Source: a candidate division KSB3 bacterium
GTDB taxonomy: Bacteria > Moduliflexota > Moduliflexia > Moduliflexales > Moduliflexaceae
DNA length: 64,000 nt
Assembly (NCBI GenBank): GCA_002748425.1
Contig: PDSJ01000030.1
Coordinates: forward strand, 1 to 64,000
Reading direction: 5' to 3'
Position numbers and translations under genes: made by a program. Of the stretch, positions 19,291 through 29,179 are shown one piece after another. The stretch's first letter is position 1; the number at the start of each line of letters is the position of its first letter. Below the pieces are notes generated by a model. The model was given only the letters and a program-made list of their open reading frames with translations. It did not search any database and had not been told where the DNA came from.

Positions 19291-20100
19291 TCATTTTCGG
19301 ATTCCTGCGCGGCTCAGAGTCAGGACAAGTACGGAAGCCGCTCCTGCCTGCTTCAACACCCGTGCGCATTCGTTCGTGGTCGCGCCTGTGGTGAAGATGT
19401 CGTCGATGAGGATGATATTCTGCTGCCGGATCTTCTCAGGAGATGTGAGATCAAAGGCGTTTTTAACATTTTGACGGCGTTTAGAATGCTTTTTGATCGG
19501 CCATTGGGCCTCAGTATGCCGAATTCTGCGAAGATTTCCGATTTGAACTTTGCGTCCGACATGACAGGCAAGTTCTTTGGCAAGGATCGCTGATTGATTG
19601 TAGCCTCGCTGTCTGAGCCGTTTTTTATGCAGAGGAACTGGCAGAATGATTTGATAGTGCCGCCAGTCGATGCGAGCAGAGAGAGCTGTAAGGAATAAGC
19701 GGGCCAGGGGCTTCCCCAACGCGGGTTTCTGCTGGAATTTAAACTGAACGATTGCCTGTTTGAGCACAGCTGTATATTCCGCCACAGAACGCGCATAATT
19801 GAAATGGGGCGGCGAGCTGCGGCAATCGCTGCAAAGGAGGAGAGTCGGCGTATGCTGCAGGACCTGCCTGGCTGAAAAAGGCCGACCGCATTGCAGGCAG
19901 ATCGGGCCGTCGAGCGCTGGAATACTGTCCCAACAGGCGCGGCAGAAGATCAAAACGCGCTCATCGCCGGCAAAACTTCCGCAATTGGGACATTCTGCCG
20001 GGAATACAAAATCAAGCGCTGTTTGCGCGTAGGATCCTAAGGATTCAGCCTTCGGCAGGAGTCGGCGTATGCGTTTCAATGAAATGCTGTAACGCGGCAT
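19291..20100 (-). CDS. comF: ComF family phosphoribosyltransferase-like protein
   Basis: 269 residues from ATG 20100 (GGAG 7 bases upstream). An N-terminal zinc-ribbon-like section has CPNCG, CRACW, CLQCG and CSDC pairs; the C-terminal part is a type I PRTase fold with PVPLHKKRLRQRGYNQ and the PRPP-loop IILIDDIFTTGATTNE. ComF proteins assist natural transformation in Gram-positives and Haemophilus; in many bacteria the role is less clear. The start overlaps the end of the PilZ gene by 56 bases on the same strand, implying cotranscription. Confidence 0.88.
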   Translation of the reverse strand: MPRYSISLKRIRRLLPKAESLGSYAQTALDFVFPAECPNCGSFAGDERVLIFCRACWDSIPALDGPICLQCGRPFSARQVLQHTPTLLLCSDCRSSPPHFNYARSVAEYTAVLKQAIVQFKFQQKPALGKPLARLFLTALSARIDWRHYQIILPVPLHKKRLRQRGYNQSAILAKELACHVGRKVQIGNLRRIRHTEAQWPIKKHSKRRQNVKNAFDLTSPEKIRQQNIILIDDIFTTGATTNECARVLKQAGAASVLVLTLSRAGIRK

Positions 20101-20443
20101 GCTGCTGCTCCGAGAGTTGCTGAAAGTACAGCGCGATTTTATACTCTTTACATGCTGGAGTGTTCTGCTCTGGTTCCACTCTGACAACGATGCCCTCGAT
20201 CTGTGACGCCATCGCTGTGAAAGAGCCGTGTTCTGAGGCGTGTACCAGAGTCACCAGGATTTTGCCAAAAAGCGGGACATAGTGGGGAATTGAGCAATAA
20301 AGCCCATTCATACAGATATTAATCAAGCGGGCTTCCAGGGATGCTGCTTCGTGTTCTCCCATATCCAGCAAGGAAAGCTGTAAAGGGATTTCCAGAGTCA
20401 GGCGCTGATGACTTCGTCGTTCCTGTTGTTTGAGGTCTTTCAT
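20045..20443 (-). CDS. PilZ domain protein
   Basis: 132 residues from ATG 20443; an ATG at 20488 would add 15. The c-di-GMP-binding RRSHQR (RxxxR) sits at the N-terminus and the second motif region reads INICMNGLYC, close to but not the full (D/N)xSxxG consensus: the Ser is Cys. Binding of c-di-GMP is therefore plausible but not certain. It is a single-domain adaptor, presumably cytoplasmic, and overlaps comF. Confidence 0.75.
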   Translation of the reverse strand: MKDLKQQERRSHQRLTLEIPLQLSLLDMGEHEAASLEARLINICMNGLYCSIPHYVPLFGKILVTLVHASEHGSFTAMASQIEGIVVRVEPEQNTPACKEYKIALYFQQLSEQQHAALQHFIETHTPTPAEG

Positions 20444-20805
20444 AACTGTGTACTGGTTGAGGCGTGTGGTGGTTTTGAGCCTCCACAACGCAGATTTATT
20501 CTTTATGTAAAGTCGTATGCTGTCAGAAAGCTCGTAAACTCGTCAAACATTTTTTTCGAAACTCTGCAGAAGCAAAGCAGTAAGACCCTCTTCTTACACG
20601 CGAACAAAACTTGACATTTTTCGATATGGCTTTAAGAGAAGATTGTGTCAGAACAGTCTCATGCCTGACAGCAGCAGAGCCAGGTGGACTGTGAGCGCAA
20701 TTATACTCGAAAGGCGCTGTGTATGACTATCATGAATTTCTCTGAAATAGTGTCAATATCATCGTGATCATCAGAAAAAATTTATTCAGTGCGGAGGTAC
20801 GTCAG
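20444..20805. other. Intergenic region between the PilZ gene and deoB (divergent)
   Basis: No gene is supported. A perfect TTGACA at 20611-20616 lies upstream of deoB but lacks a good -10 at 16-18 bases. Confidence 0.35.
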
Positions 20806-21978
20806 ATGTCAAAAATATCGCGAGTAATTATCATCGTGCTTGATAGTGTTGGGATCGGAGAGATGCCTGATGCCGGAGCTTATGGAGATGCAGGCAGTCA
20901 TACGCTGGGCAATATTGCCGAAGCGATGGGAGGACTGGATATTCCGAATCTTCAGCTTCTGGGACTGGGGAATATCGAAGCCCTGGAAGGCGTAGCTGCT
21001 GCCAGGCATCCACAGGCATGCTATGGCAAAATGGCCGAACTTTCGGCAGGAAAGGACACGACAACAGGGCATTGGGAGATGATGGGCCTCGTGCTTGAAG
21101 AACCCTTTCCCACGTATCCGAATGGTTTTCCGGAAGAGCTGATCGCAGAATTCCGCCGTCGCAGCGGACACGACATTCTCGGGAACACACCGGCTTCGGG
21201 GACTCAGATTATCGACGAACTGGGTGCCGAACATCTTGCCACTGGCAAGCTTATCGTGTATACCTCTGCCGACAGTGTTTTCCAAATTGCCGCTCATGAA
21301 GAGCTCGTTCCGATCGAAGAACTGTACAAAATATGCGAGGAGGCCCGCAATCTCCTGCAGGGAAAACACGGTGTCGGGCGCGTGATTGCGCGTCCCTTTA
21401 TCGGCCAACCCGGGCATTTTACCCGCACCAGCCGTCGCAAGGATTTTTCCCGTGTCCCGCATTTGCCGACTGTCCTGGATCACGCTAAAGCTGCTGGCCT
21501 TCCGGTGAATTTTGTGGGCAAGATCGATAATATTTTTGCGAATCGCGGATTGACCGGCGGAAATCATACCACGAATGACATGGCCGGGGTGGATGCCACC
21601 ATTGATTATATGGGTTCTCAGGAGCGGGGAATTCTGCTGACGAACCTCTGTGATTTCGACATGCTCTATGGCCATAGGAATAATGTCGAAGGTTACGCCC
21701 GCAATTTACGCGATTTCGACGCCAGACTGCCCGAGATCCTCGACGCAGTACGCGATAGTGATATGCTTGCGATTACTGCTGATCATGGCTGTGATCCGAC
21801 ATTTCCCGGTACGGATCATACGCGTGAATATGTCCCGCTGCTTGTGTACGGAAGCTCTTTGAAGGCCGGTGTGGATTTGGGCTTGCGCCAGAGCTTCGCT
21901 GATTTGGCGGCCACAACCGCAGATATGCTCGAGCTCCCCGCTCCCCGTTGGGGCAAAAGCTTTAAAGAACTGCTTTAA
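20806..21978 (+). CDS. deoB: Phosphopentomutase
   Basis: 390 residues from ATG 20806, preceded by GGAGG; an ATG at 20764 has no such site. N-terminal metal site [16 protein letters not shown], central [13 protein letters not shown] with the phosphorylated Thr, and C-terminal [17 protein letters not shown] supplying Mn ligands, all as in DeoB. It interconverts (deoxy)ribose 1-phosphate and 5-phosphate in nucleoside catabolism, consistent with the adenosine deaminase earlier in the window. Full family length. Confidence 0.96.
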   Translation: MSKISRVIIIVLDSVGIGEMPDAGAYGDAGSHTLGNIAEAMGGLDIPNLQLLGLGNIEALEGVAAARHPQACYGKMAELSAGKDTTTGHWEMMGLVLEEPFPTYPNGFPEELIAEFRRRSGHDILGNTPASGTQIIDELGAEHLATGKLIVYTSADSVFQIAAHEELVPIEELYKICEEARNLLQGKHGVGRVIARPFIGQPGHFTRTSRRKDFSRVPHLPTVLDHAKAAGLPVNFVGKIDNIFANRGLTGGNHTTNDMAGVDATIDYMGSQERGILLTNLCDFDMLYGHRNNVEGYARNLRDFDARLPEILDAVRDSDMLAITADHGCDPTFPGTDHTREYVPLLVYGSSLKAGVDLGLRQSFADLAATTADMLELPAPRWGKSFKELL

Positions 21979-21995
21979 ACCAGGGAGGTGCAGCC

Positions 21996-22052
21996 ATGAC
22001 AGCGTTTCGTTTACGACTCGATTCCTTCAACCTGCTCTTTTTTCATGTCTGA
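21996..22052 (+). CDS. Possible 18-residue coupling ORF before the Smr gene
   Basis: GGGAGG is followed 7 bases later by ATG, then 18 codons and TGA at 22050-22052. The stop overlaps the start of the Smr gene (ATG 22045), which has no ribosome-binding site of its own. It could be a translational-coupling ORF. The peptide has no recognisable similarity; a remnant is also possible. Confidence 0.35.
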   Translation: MTAFRLRLDSFNLLFFHV

Positions 22053-22332
22053 CAAAGAATATTTTCCGGAAGCTGTTGAATTGCCTTTGGAAGACGTGCT
22101 GGATCTGCATTCTTTCCCACCGAAAGAAATCAAAATCCTGTTAAACGCGTATCTTGATGATGCCTGTGAGGCTGGTTTTCCAGAGGTTCGTATTATTCAC
22201 GGCAAAGGCATAGGTGTACAACGTGAAATTGTACGTTCTGTGGCTTCGAAGCATCCCTGCGTGGCTTCCGTGAGATCGGCTTCTGACGGCTGGGGGGCGA
22301 GCATTGTCATCTTTGCTGATAAAAACGGGTGA
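22045..22332 (+). CDS. Smr (MutS2 C-terminal-like) domain protein
   Basis: 95 residues, essentially one Smr domain: LDLHSFPPKE at the N-terminus and RIIHGKGIGVQREIVRSV in the middle. Smr domains act as nicking or RNA endonucleases and occur free-standing as here. It follows deoB by 66 bases and is probably in the same transcript. Its stop overlaps the hairpin that terminates rpsT from the other side. Confidence 0.88.
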   Translation: MSDKEYFPEAVELPLEDVLDLHSFPPKEIKILLNAYLDDACEAGFPEVRIIHGKGIGVQREIVRSVASKHPCVASVRSASDGWGASIVIFADKNG

Positions 22333-22360
22333 CGAAACGATATTTCTTGCTTCGTCACCC
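22321..22360 (-). terminator. Terminator of rpsT (shared convergent hairpin)
   Basis: GGGTGACGAA (22327-22336) pairs with TTCGTCACCC (22351-22360). On the minus strand it is followed by GTTTTT. Ten perfect base pairs, 26 bases beyond the rpsT stop. Confidence 0.85.
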
Positions 22361-22386
22361 ACAGAGAACGTGTTATACTGCTTAAC

Positions 22387-22656
22387 TTATGCAGCAAGCA
22401 GGGCATTTACTTTTTTGGTCAGGCGCGATTTTTTACGAGCTGCTTTATTTTTATGGATAACTCCCTTTGATGCAACACGATCGAGAGTGGAGATTGCCTC
22501 CTGCAGGGCTGCCTGGGCAGCTTCTTTGTTGGCGTCACTGAGGGCAGTTTCGACGTTTTTTACGACATTTTTCAAGCGAGTTTTATACGCTTTGTTCCGC
22601 ATCTGGCGGATTTTGTCCTGTTTGATTTTTTTGAGTGCTGACTTATGATTCGCCAT
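22387..22656 (-). CDS. rpsT: 30S ribosomal protein S20
   Basis: 89 residues. The [13 protein letters not shown] start, basic helical body ([17 protein letters not shown]), [18 protein letters not shown] and alanine-rich end match S20 throughout. It binds 16S rRNA early in small-subunit assembly. AGGAGG lies about 15 bases before the ATG, longer than usual. Monocistronic, with a strong terminator. Confidence 0.97.
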   Translation of the reverse strand: MANHKSALKKIKQDKIRQMRNKAYKTRLKNVVKNVETALSDANKEAAQAALQEAISTLDRVASKGVIHKNKAARKKSRLTKKVNALLAA

Positions 22657-22946
22657 GGATTATTTTCGATTCCTCCTGAAAAATTATTTTTTGTCTGCGA
22701 GACGCTGTCAAATTCCCCGTACATGAGGGAGTATGCTTTCCATAATTCATTAAGAATGGGGGTATAAAAGCCGGGAAATACTGTCAAGAATTTTTCAGCG
22801 CTGAAAACAAGAAAGCTCAAAAAAAATTGCTGTGCGCTAAAGCGTGAAAAAAAGCGTGGACATCATCAGCCTTTTTTGGGCATTGGATACTATCCCGACC
22901 AGGTCCAGCGAGGAGGAGCGGAGGCATATTCTGAGTTGAATCGATT

Positions 22947-23759
22947 ATGGACATTATAAAAATATTTTCAGTGCTTGCTGCTGTCATGATAATGACTCTG
23001 TCTGCCGAGCGTCTGAATGCCGTGGAGCGCAAAACGCTCGTTGCCGATATCCGCCAACGTCCACCTGAGATGGTGGTGCACGGGGAATCCTTCTGGGCAG
23101 GCCCGTTGATTGATATTCTTCAGGAAGCAGTCCAACGCGCAGGGTATCAGATTCAATTTCAAGTCAGACAATTTCAGGGAAGCTTACGCTATTTGGAGCG
23201 AGGTGAAATCGATATTCTTCCCCGCGCCATCTGCACTCGACAACGCGCGACATTTATGGATTTTCTTGGCCCTGTCGGTTACGAAGAGAAGGAGATTCTG
23301 TTTTTAGTAAAGCCGGGGCAGGAAGAGTCTGTTCGGACTTTTGATGATTTAAAAGATCTGACTGTGGGAGTGAAAAGGGGAACGGTGTACTTTGACGCCT
23401 TTGATGCGTGTCAGGAAATTGTGAAAATCGAGTCGCATGATGATGAGAATCTGGTGCGGATGTTTGCGCATAATCGATTCCAGACGATGATCATTCTGGA
23501 CCGTAATGCCGTTGAATCGGCCTTGAGAAAATATCAGATTTCAGAGTATGCCTATGCTCGTTACAGAAAGACGCTGCATATCGGAATCTATTACGGCATT
23601 CTTCGGGGTCATCCTGCAACAGTTTCCCTGCAAAGGGCCCTGGAAAATCTGGTCATCTCGGGAAGGGTCAAGGCGATTTATGCTTCATACGGGCTGGAGC
23701 CTCCGAATTTCGATCACCGGCATGGATTTGAACCGTGTTTTCAAGAAGAAATGGAGTAG
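22947..23759 (+). CDS. Periplasmic substrate-binding protein, SBP_bac_3 family (sensor partner)
   Basis: 270 residues with a signal peptide (about 1-25). The body shows [40 protein letters not shown] and [16 protein letters not shown], the two-lobed amino-acid-type binding fold. The usual transporter genes are absent; the stop is 7 bases before a transmembrane sigma-54 activator gene. It therefore more likely presents a ligand to that sensor than feeds an ABC importer. The ligand is unknown, but the target operon (dctPQM) suggests a carboxylate. Confidence 0.85.
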   Translation: MDIIKIFSVLAAVMIMTLSAERLNAVERKTLVADIRQRPPEMVVHGESFWAGPLIDILQEAVQRAGYQIQFQVRQFQGSLRYLERGEIDILPRAICTRQRATFMDFLGPVGYEEKEILFLVKPGQEESVRTFDDLKDLTVGVKRGTVYFDAFDACQEIVKIESHDDENLVRMFAHNRFQTMIILDRNAVESALRKYQISEYAYARYRKTLHIGIYYGILRGHPATVSLQRALENLVISGRVKAIYASYGLEPPNFDHRHGFEPCFQEEME

Positions 23760-23766
23760 TGAGACT

Positions 23767-25824
23767 ATGCGAAATCGCCTGCGGCATTACTCGATTTCCA
23801 GAAACCTGACAATCGGCTTGTTTCTTGCGTTCGGCTGTGTGGCCGGCGTGACCTTATACGCCAGTTTGCGTTTTTCCTCTCATCAGGCTCGCGTTGCATT
23901 GCAGAAAAAAACGGATGAATATATCACATCCCTGGCAGATATTCTTGCCGTACCCTTGTGGCATTTTAATGAGAAGGTCATCGAGGCGATCGGACAATCC
24001 TACGTACAGAATGACTTCATCGTTGCCATCAGGATTGAGTCGGTGGTGGGAGATTGGGATTTCCGTAAAGATGATCCGAAGAGCCAGACCGCCTTTTTGC
24101 GCACAGGGACGATTTGCTATCAGGGTGAAACGCTCGGAGAAGTCACGATTTTTCCCACGACTCGTTATTATGCGATTCTCAATCGCCGTTTCTTTTGGTC
24201 GTATACCGTCACTTTAGTCTTGATGATCGTCATTTTGTCGTTGGTCTCGGGAGGATTGTTCCGGCAGCTGCTGCAAAAGCCGTTTATGCAGTTCATTGAT
24301 CTGGTGAATGCCTATGTTTCAGGCGATCAATCCGCGTTTTCCCGTCACGGAACCTACATTGAATTAGAACCGCTGGTGGCCGCGTTAAAGCAGATGGGAG
24401 ACACGATCAGCGCTCAGATGCGCTCACTTCAGCGGGCAGAGCAAAAGTATCGCGGCATTTTCGATAATACTGTGGCCGGGATTTTTCAAATAACCCCTGA
24501 AGGCAAATTTATCAGCGCAAACCCTGCATTAGCTGGAATTCTGGGCTATGACTCGCCGGAGGAATTGATGAAGTGCATCGATGACGTTCAGCAGCAGCTT
24601 TATGTGGATCGGAGGCAGGGTGATGAGTTTATCAAGCTTCTCGAGCAAGAGAAACATGTTGAAGCCTTTGAAGTTCGCTTGCACCGCAAGGACGGCAGCA
24701 TGATGTGGGGGTTACTTCATGCCCGCCTGGTCTACGACGATCGAGGCAATGTGCAGCATTATGAAGGGTTTTTGCAGGATATTGCTGTGAGAAAACAGGC
24801 GGAAATGGAAATTCAGCATTTAAAAGAACAACTGCAAGCCGAGAACATCTATCTGCGTGAAGAGATTAAACTGGAGCACAATTTTGATGAAATTATCGGT
24901 CAAAGCCGTATGCTGAAGAGCTTGCTCAGCAAAGTCGAGCAGGTGGCTCCCACTGATACAACTGTTTTGATCTCTGGCGAAACCGGTACCGGAAAAGAAT
25001 TGATCGCGCGCGCTTTGCACCATACCGGTCCCCGCAAAGATCGTCCACTGGTGAAAGTGAATTGTGCGGCATTGCCTGCTCATCTGATTGAAAGTGAATT
25101 GTTCGGCCATGAAAAAGGCGCGTTTACCGGCGCGACTGTCAGGCGGATCGGCCGCTTTGAATTTGCGCAGGAGGGCACAATTTTTTTGGACGAGATCGGC
25201 GAGCTTCCCCTGGAACTGCAAGCCAGGCTGCTTCGAGTGATTCATGAAGGAGAGTTCCAACGGGTCGGCAGCTCGAGAACCTTGACGTGTGATGTGCGCG
25301 TGATTGCCGCGACAAACCGTAATCTCAAGGAAGAAGTCAGGCACAGGCGTTTTCGACAGGATCTCTTTTACCGCTTGAGTGTCTATCCCTTAGCCATGCC
25401 TCCGCTGCGCGATCGGGCTGAAGATATTCCTCTGCTCGTGCAGGCCTTTGTGCAAAAATTCAGTAAACGCCTCGGAAAGCAGATAGAAACGATCCCTCAA
25501 ACTGCCATGAATGCCTTGCAGCAGTATTCCTGGCCTGGAAACGTCCGTGAACTCGAAAATGTCATCGAACGTGCGGTTATCATTAGCCCGGACAATACGC
25601 TCCGGATTGAATTGCCCCAAGAACAGGTGCTCGCAGCAGATACTGGCAAAACTCTTCAAGAGGTTGAACGAGAGTATATCTTACACGTTCTTCAATCCAG
25701 AGGCTGGCGGGTGAGCGGTCCCAAAGGCGCTGCCGTTGTCCTGGGTCTGAATGAAGCCACACTCCGTTCACGTATGCAGAAACTCGCCATTTACAGACCG
25801 AAAGCAGGTAAAAGCCCTCTATAG
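23767..25824 (+). CDS. Membrane-bound sigma-54 enhancer-binding protein with PAS domain
   Basis: 685 residues. Transmembrane helix at about 13-34, extracytoplasmic segment to about 140 with [14 protein letters not shown] (a pattern also common in sensor kinases and cyclases), second helix 142-165, HAMP-like linker, PAS domain about 225-345, then a sigma-54 AAA+ domain from about 375: Walker [15 protein letters not shown] (near 450), Walker B GTIFLDEI and [14 protein letters not shown]-terminal Fis-type HTH ([18 protein letters not shown]) binds DNA. All key ATPase and sigma-contact residues are present. It joins sensing and activation in one protein, without a receiver domain. The start (ATG 23767) follows the SBP gene directly; the long frame upstream overlaps the SBP gene and is spurious. 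Confidence 0.92.
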   Translation: MRNRLRHYSISRNLTIGLFLAFGCVAGVTLYASLRFSSHQARVALQKKTDEYITSLADILAVPLWHFNEKVIEAIGQSYVQNDFIVAIRIESVVGDWDFRKDDPKSQTAFLRTGTICYQGETLGEVTIFPTTRYYAILNRRFFWSYTVTLVLMIVILSLVSGGLFRQLLQKPFMQFIDLVNAYVSGDQSAFSRHGTYIELEPLVAALKQMGDTISAQMRSLQRAEQKYRGIFDNTVAGIFQITPEGKFISANPALAGILGYDSPEELMKCIDDVQQQLYVDRRQGDEFIKLLEQEKHVEAFEVRLHRKDGSMMWGLLHARLVYDDRGNVQHYEGFLQDIAVRKQAEMEIQHLKEQLQAENIYLREEIKLEHNFDEIIGQSRMLKSLLSKVEQVAPTDTTVLISGETGTGKELIARALHHTGPRKDRPLVKVNCAALPAHLIESELFGHEKGAFTGATVRRIGRFEFAQEGTIFLDEIGELPLELQARLLRVIHEGEFQRVGSSRTLTCDVRVIAATNRNLKEEVRHRRFRQDLFYRLSVYPLAMPPLRDRAEDIPLLVQAFVQKFSKRLGKQIETIPQTAMNALQQYSWPGNVRELENVIERAVIISPDNTLRIELPQEQVLAADTGKTLQEVEREYILHVLQSRGWRVSGPKGAAVVLGLNEATLRSRMQKLAIYRPKAGKSPL

Positions 25825-25908
25825 GCCACACAACGAGACAACGGCGCAAAATTTCAGATCGATGCTTATTGTCCTATTGCGTATTTTCGGGCTGTGTACT
25901 GTATTATT

Positions 25909-25944
25909 TTCGTGATATTTCACGTTTTCGTGAAATATCACGAA
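25909..25944. promoter_or_regulatory. Tandem-palindrome activator site upstream of dctPQM
   Basis: Two 14-bp palindromes of form CGTGA-N4-TCACG, at 25911-25924 and 25929-25942, 18 bp centre to centre; together with flanking TT/AA they make a perfect 16-bp inverted repeat with a TTTT spacer. The site lies about 100 bp before a sigma-54-like promoter and just after the activator gene, the usual place for an enhancer. No T-run follows, which argues against a terminator. Confidence 0.75.
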
Positions 25945-26041
25945 TTTTAATCTGATATCCATACAAATCATCTGGCTGTTATAAGCCCGGGAAAAGTCAA
26001 CATACATTATACCACGCTATCACGCAGTACAATCTCTTTGC

Positions 26042-26057
26042 TGGCATGGTGTTTGAA
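26042..26057 (+). promoter_or_regulatory. Sigma-54-type promoter of dctPQM
   Basis: TGGCATG, 4 bases, TTGAA: compare consensus TGGCACG-N4-TTGC(A/T). The -24 GG is intact; the -12 GC is GA. It is 71 bases before dctP. Confidence 0.6.
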
Positions 26058-26128
26058 ACAGGCTGAAGTCTCTGACGATCGCAAAGTAGAATCAACATTA
26101 ACACAACTTTTTTAAAGGAGAAACTGGT

Positions 26129-27112
26129 ATGAAAAAGTTTTCACTCAACCTTTGCATTCTGATTTTTTCACTGGCACTGTTTCTGCCGTCCTATGCACAA
26201 AGCGCTGATGTTGTGATTAAGCTGGGGCATATTGCTGAGCCGACAAATCCCTATGGACAAGGGGCGGATCATTTTGCGACATTGGTTGCTGAGAAATCCG
26301 GTGGCGAAATTGACGTCAAGGTCTTCCCATCTTCGCAGCTCGGAGGACAAAAGGAACTTATTGAAGGATTAATTTTTGGGACAGTCGATATGGCTCTGAC
26401 AGGTACGGCGGTCCTCGGAACCTTCCAGCCGCAGGTCGCTCTGTTCGACATGCCGTTTCTTTTTGTAGACAGGGCCCACGCATACAGAGCATTGGACAGC
26501 GTTGGTCTGGAGATAGGAAAAGCGCTTGAGCCAAAAGGGATCAAGCTCTTGGGCTATATGGAAAACGGTATCAGGCATTTGACCAATAACATCCGCCCGA
26601 TACAATCCCCCACTGATATGGAGGGGCTGAAAATCAGGGTGATGAATAATAAGGTCTATATTGAAATGGTCAAAGCGCTCGGGGCTTCTCCTACACCGAT
26701 GGCATTTGCCGAACTCTATTCCGCGCTGCAGCAGGGAACTGTTGATGGTCAGGAAAATCCAAGCGCTCATATTTTCACAAAACGGTTTTTTGAAGTACAG
26801 AAATATGCCTCGTTAACCGGTCATGCTTACGCGCCTGAGCCGGTTCTCATTTCGATGAAAACATGGAATAAACTGAGCGATGCACATCGTGCAATCATTC
26901 AGGAAGCAGCCGTAGAAGCCATTGAATGGCAAAGAAAGCTTGCCACCAAAAAGGATGACGAATTCTGGGCGAAAATCAAAGAGACAGGAAAGATGTCCGT
27001 CATCAGCGTCGATCGGCAGCCGTTCATTGATGCAACAAAGAGTGTCTATGAAGAAATGGCGGGGATCGTTGGTCAGGATAATATCGATAAGGTCAGGGAA
27101 TTGGCTGAGTGA
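26129..27112 (+). CDS. dctP: TRAP transporter substrate-binding protein DctP
   Basis: 327 residues with a signal peptide ending near SYAQSA. The DctP family pattern is clear: NPYGQGADHFATLVAEKSGG, VKVFPSSQLGGQKELIEGL, FDMPFLF, and GLKIRVMNNKVYIEMVKALGASPTPM (quoted in part: LKIRVMNNK) with the ligand-anchoring Arg, then VDGQENP. It binds a carboxylate in the periplasm and delivers it to DctQM. AAAGGAGAAACTGGT precedes the ATG. It sits downstream of the activator site and -24/-12 promoter. Confidence 0.95.
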   Translation: MKKFSLNLCILIFSLALFLPSYAQSADVVIKLGHIAEPTNPYGQGADHFATLVAEKSGGEIDVKVFPSSQLGGQKELIEGLIFGTVDMALTGTAVLGTFQPQVALFDMPFLFVDRAHAYRALDSVGLEIGKALEPKGIKLLGYMENGIRHLTNNIRPIQSPTDMEGLKIRVMNNKVYIEMVKALGASPTPMAFAELYSALQQGTVDGQENPSAHIFTKRFFEVQKYASLTGHAYAPEPVLISMKTWNKLSDAHRAIIQEAAVEAIEWQRKLATKKDDEFWAKIKETGKMSVISVDRQPFIDATKSVYEEMAGIVGQDNIDKVRELAE

Positions 27113-27250
27113 GAGTTGAACAAGCTGACCCGCTCTGCTCTTGTTGGACGGGATGAGAAAGGTGTGTGGAATAGCGTTGCTTTGTCAGTCGGTATTCCAC
27201 ACTGATCTCTTCGCAGAGAGAGAATTTCCTGAGAGAGGAGAACTGAATTT

Positions 27251-27748
27251 ATGTACGATAACATCTTGAAGGGCCTCCGAGCTGCTCTGTATTATTTTTC
27301 GATCGCCGCAATGTCTCTTATGCTGATCGTCATTTTTGCTCAGGTTATTACGCGATATTGTTTTAACTATACACCGGAATGGTCAGAGGAACTCGCCAGA
27401 TTTTTATTCGTTTGGGTGGTCTTTCTGGGATCTGCTCTGATTATGGGGGAATCCGGTCATCTGGCTGTTGAATTCTTTCCCAAGCTGATGAGGGGAACTG
27501 TCGGCGGCAAGATTTTGGCAATTCTCATCAACCTGGCCGGATATGTGTTCATAGGTATTCTGTTTTTTAATGGAGCTGAGATGACGCGAGTAATGACCTT
27601 CCAGGTTTCTCCCGGACTGAGTCTCCCGATGAGTTATATCTATTCCGTGATTCCATTGAGCAGCGTCTTGATGCTGTTATACCTGGTCAAACATAGCCTG
27701 GAAATTGTCAGAGCGTCTTCAGAGCATGAAGACCTGCCGACAAAGTAG
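27251..27748 (+). CDS. dctQ: TRAP transporter small membrane subunit DctQ
   Basis: 165 residues with four transmembrane helices. The hallmark NYTPEWSEELARFLFVWVVFLGSA (quoted in part: WSEELARFLFVW) is present. It couples DctP to DctM in the inner membrane. GAGAGGAGAACTGAATTT precedes the ATG. It is 138 bases after dctP, the only sizeable gap in the operon, and 12 bases before dctM. Confidence 0.94.
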   Translation: MYDNILKGLRAALYYFSIAAMSLMLIVIFAQVITRYCFNYTPEWSEELARFLFVWVVFLGSALIMGESGHLAVEFFPKLMRGTVGGKILAILINLAGYVFIGILFFNGAEMTRVMTFQVSPGLSLPMSYIYSVIPLSSVLMLLYLVKHSLEIVRASSEHEDLPTK

Positions 27749-27760
27749 GAGGCGAATAAT

Positions 27761-29035
27761 ATGGGATTTGTATTATTGGGAATGTTCTTATTGCTGACGG
27801 CACTTGGAGTGCCTGTGGCCTTTGCGCTCTGTCTTGCCGTAGCAATTGTGCTCTTTTTTTTCATGGACATGCCGCTGGTCATGGTGACCCAGATTATGTA
27901 TGCGGGAATCGATTCCTTTTCGTTTATGGCGGTTCCGTTTTTTATGCTTGCCGGGGCGTTCATGTCTGCCGGGGGAGTCACTGCGCGGCTTGTCACGTTT
28001 TCTCAGTCCCTGGTCGGTTCTTTCACCGGCGGCCTGGCGCAGACGGTCTCTGTGTCAGGATGCTTTTTTGCGGCGATTTCCGGATCGTCGGCCGCGACCA
28101 CAGCTGCTCTTGGATCGACCATGATCGATGAATTGGAAAAAAAGAACTATAGTCGCGAATGGGCGACCGGTATCGTTGCATCGAGTGGAGTTGTCGGAAT
28201 TGTGATCCCTCCCTCCATTACCCTTGTCGTGTACGGCGTTATTGCTGATACGTCGATCGGAGACCTCTTTATCGGAGGGTTTATCCCAGGGATCCTGATG
28301 GGAATTTCCATGATGCTGGTAAGCTGGTACCTTGCGAAAAAACGAGGTTTGGGCGCAGAGGGAACGTTTTCATTCAAAGCGATTCTGATCTCTTTTAAGA
28401 ATTCTTTTTTCGCGCTGATGACCCCTGTGATTATTATCGGAGGTATTTACGGAGGTATCTTTACGCCGACTGAAGCGGCTGCCGTAGCAGCGGTATACGG
28501 AATTTTTGTAGGATTGTTTATTTACAAAGAGCTTCAACTGCAAGATTTTCCAAAAATCATTTTTCAGGCAGTCAAAGGGACAACGCTGATCATGTTTCTT
28601 GTCGGAGCAGCGAATGTCTTCGGGTGGCTCGTGACCAACCTCCAGATTCCGCAGCAGGTGGCGACTCTGGTTGTCTCGATTACCTCCTCTCCGCTCGTGT
28701 TCCTCCTGATGATGAACGTGTTGCTTCTGTTTATAGGAACACTGGTGAATGCCTCGGCCGCAGTCGTTATCCTGACGCCGATTTTTCTGCCGGTTGCAAA
28801 AACACTTGGGATCGATCCTCTGTTCTTCGGAGTTTTAATGGTGGTCAACCTGGCAATCGGCTGCATAACGCCTCCTGTAGGACTGGATCTTTTTGTGGCG
28901 AGCGCCATCTCAAAGGTCTCGATAGAACGCGTGATGAAGGCGACTCTTCCTTATCTGTATGCTCTGCTTGTCGTCTTGATGCTTTTAACACTCTTTCCGT
29001 CGTTTATCACGGTACTGCCGAATGTATTGCGATAA
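27761..29035 (+). CDS. dctM: TRAP transporter large membrane subunit DctM
   Basis: 424 residues with about twelve membrane helices. Family landmarks include AISGSSAATTAALGS, SSGVVGIVIPPSI and NLAIGCITPPVGLDLFVAS. It is the ion-coupled translocation subunit, typically sodium driven. Last gene of the regulated dctPQM operon; no obvious terminator follows in the 144 bases before the dnaJ stop. Confidence 0.95.
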   Translation: MGFVLLGMFLLLTALGVPVAFALCLAVAIVLFFFMDMPLVMVTQIMYAGIDSFSFMAVPFFMLAGAFMSAGGVTARLVTFSQSLVGSFTGGLAQTVSVSGCFFAAISGSSAATTAALGSTMIDELEKKNYSREWATGIVASSGVVGIVIPPSITLVVYGVIADTSIGDLFIGGFIPGILMGISMMLVSWYLAKKRGLGAEGTFSFKAILISFKNSFFALMTPVIIIGGIYGGIFTPTEAAAVAAVYGIFVGLFIYKELQLQDFPKIIFQAVKGTTLIMFLVGAANVFGWLVTNLQIPQQVATLVVSITSSPLVFLLMMNVLLLFIGTLVNASAAVVILTPIFLPVAKTLGIDPLFFGVLMVVNLAIGCITPPVGLDLFVASAISKVSIERVMKATLPYLYALLVVLMLLTLFPSFITVLPNVLR

Positions 29036-29179
29036 CAATGACGACTGGCTGCGAATGGGAGCACGGCACGTGTGACGTTCTGGGGCTCTCATTCACTGCT
29101 CTGAAAATATTTTCATTGTCCGTGGAAGTGCGGGCGCTGAACAATCGAAGGCTTGGACTGCCTGAGAAGAGGGGCCGCT

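Larger units (their letters stand above)
25825..26128. other. Regulatory intergenic region upstream of dctP
   Basis: AT-rich. It contains the palindromic activator-type site (25909-25944) and the -24/-12 element (26042-26057) listed separately. AAAGGAG just before 26129 is the dctP ribosome-binding site. Confidence 0.7.

Noticed and set aside
23548..23766. N-terminal extension of the sigma-54 activator
   Set aside because: It lies inside the binding-protein gene in another frame; the transmembrane start at 23767 fits the family.
25909..25944. Rho-independent terminator after the sigma-54 activator gene
   Set aside because: No T-run on either side, and each arm is itself a CGTGA-N4-TCACG palindrome, as expected for a protein-binding site.
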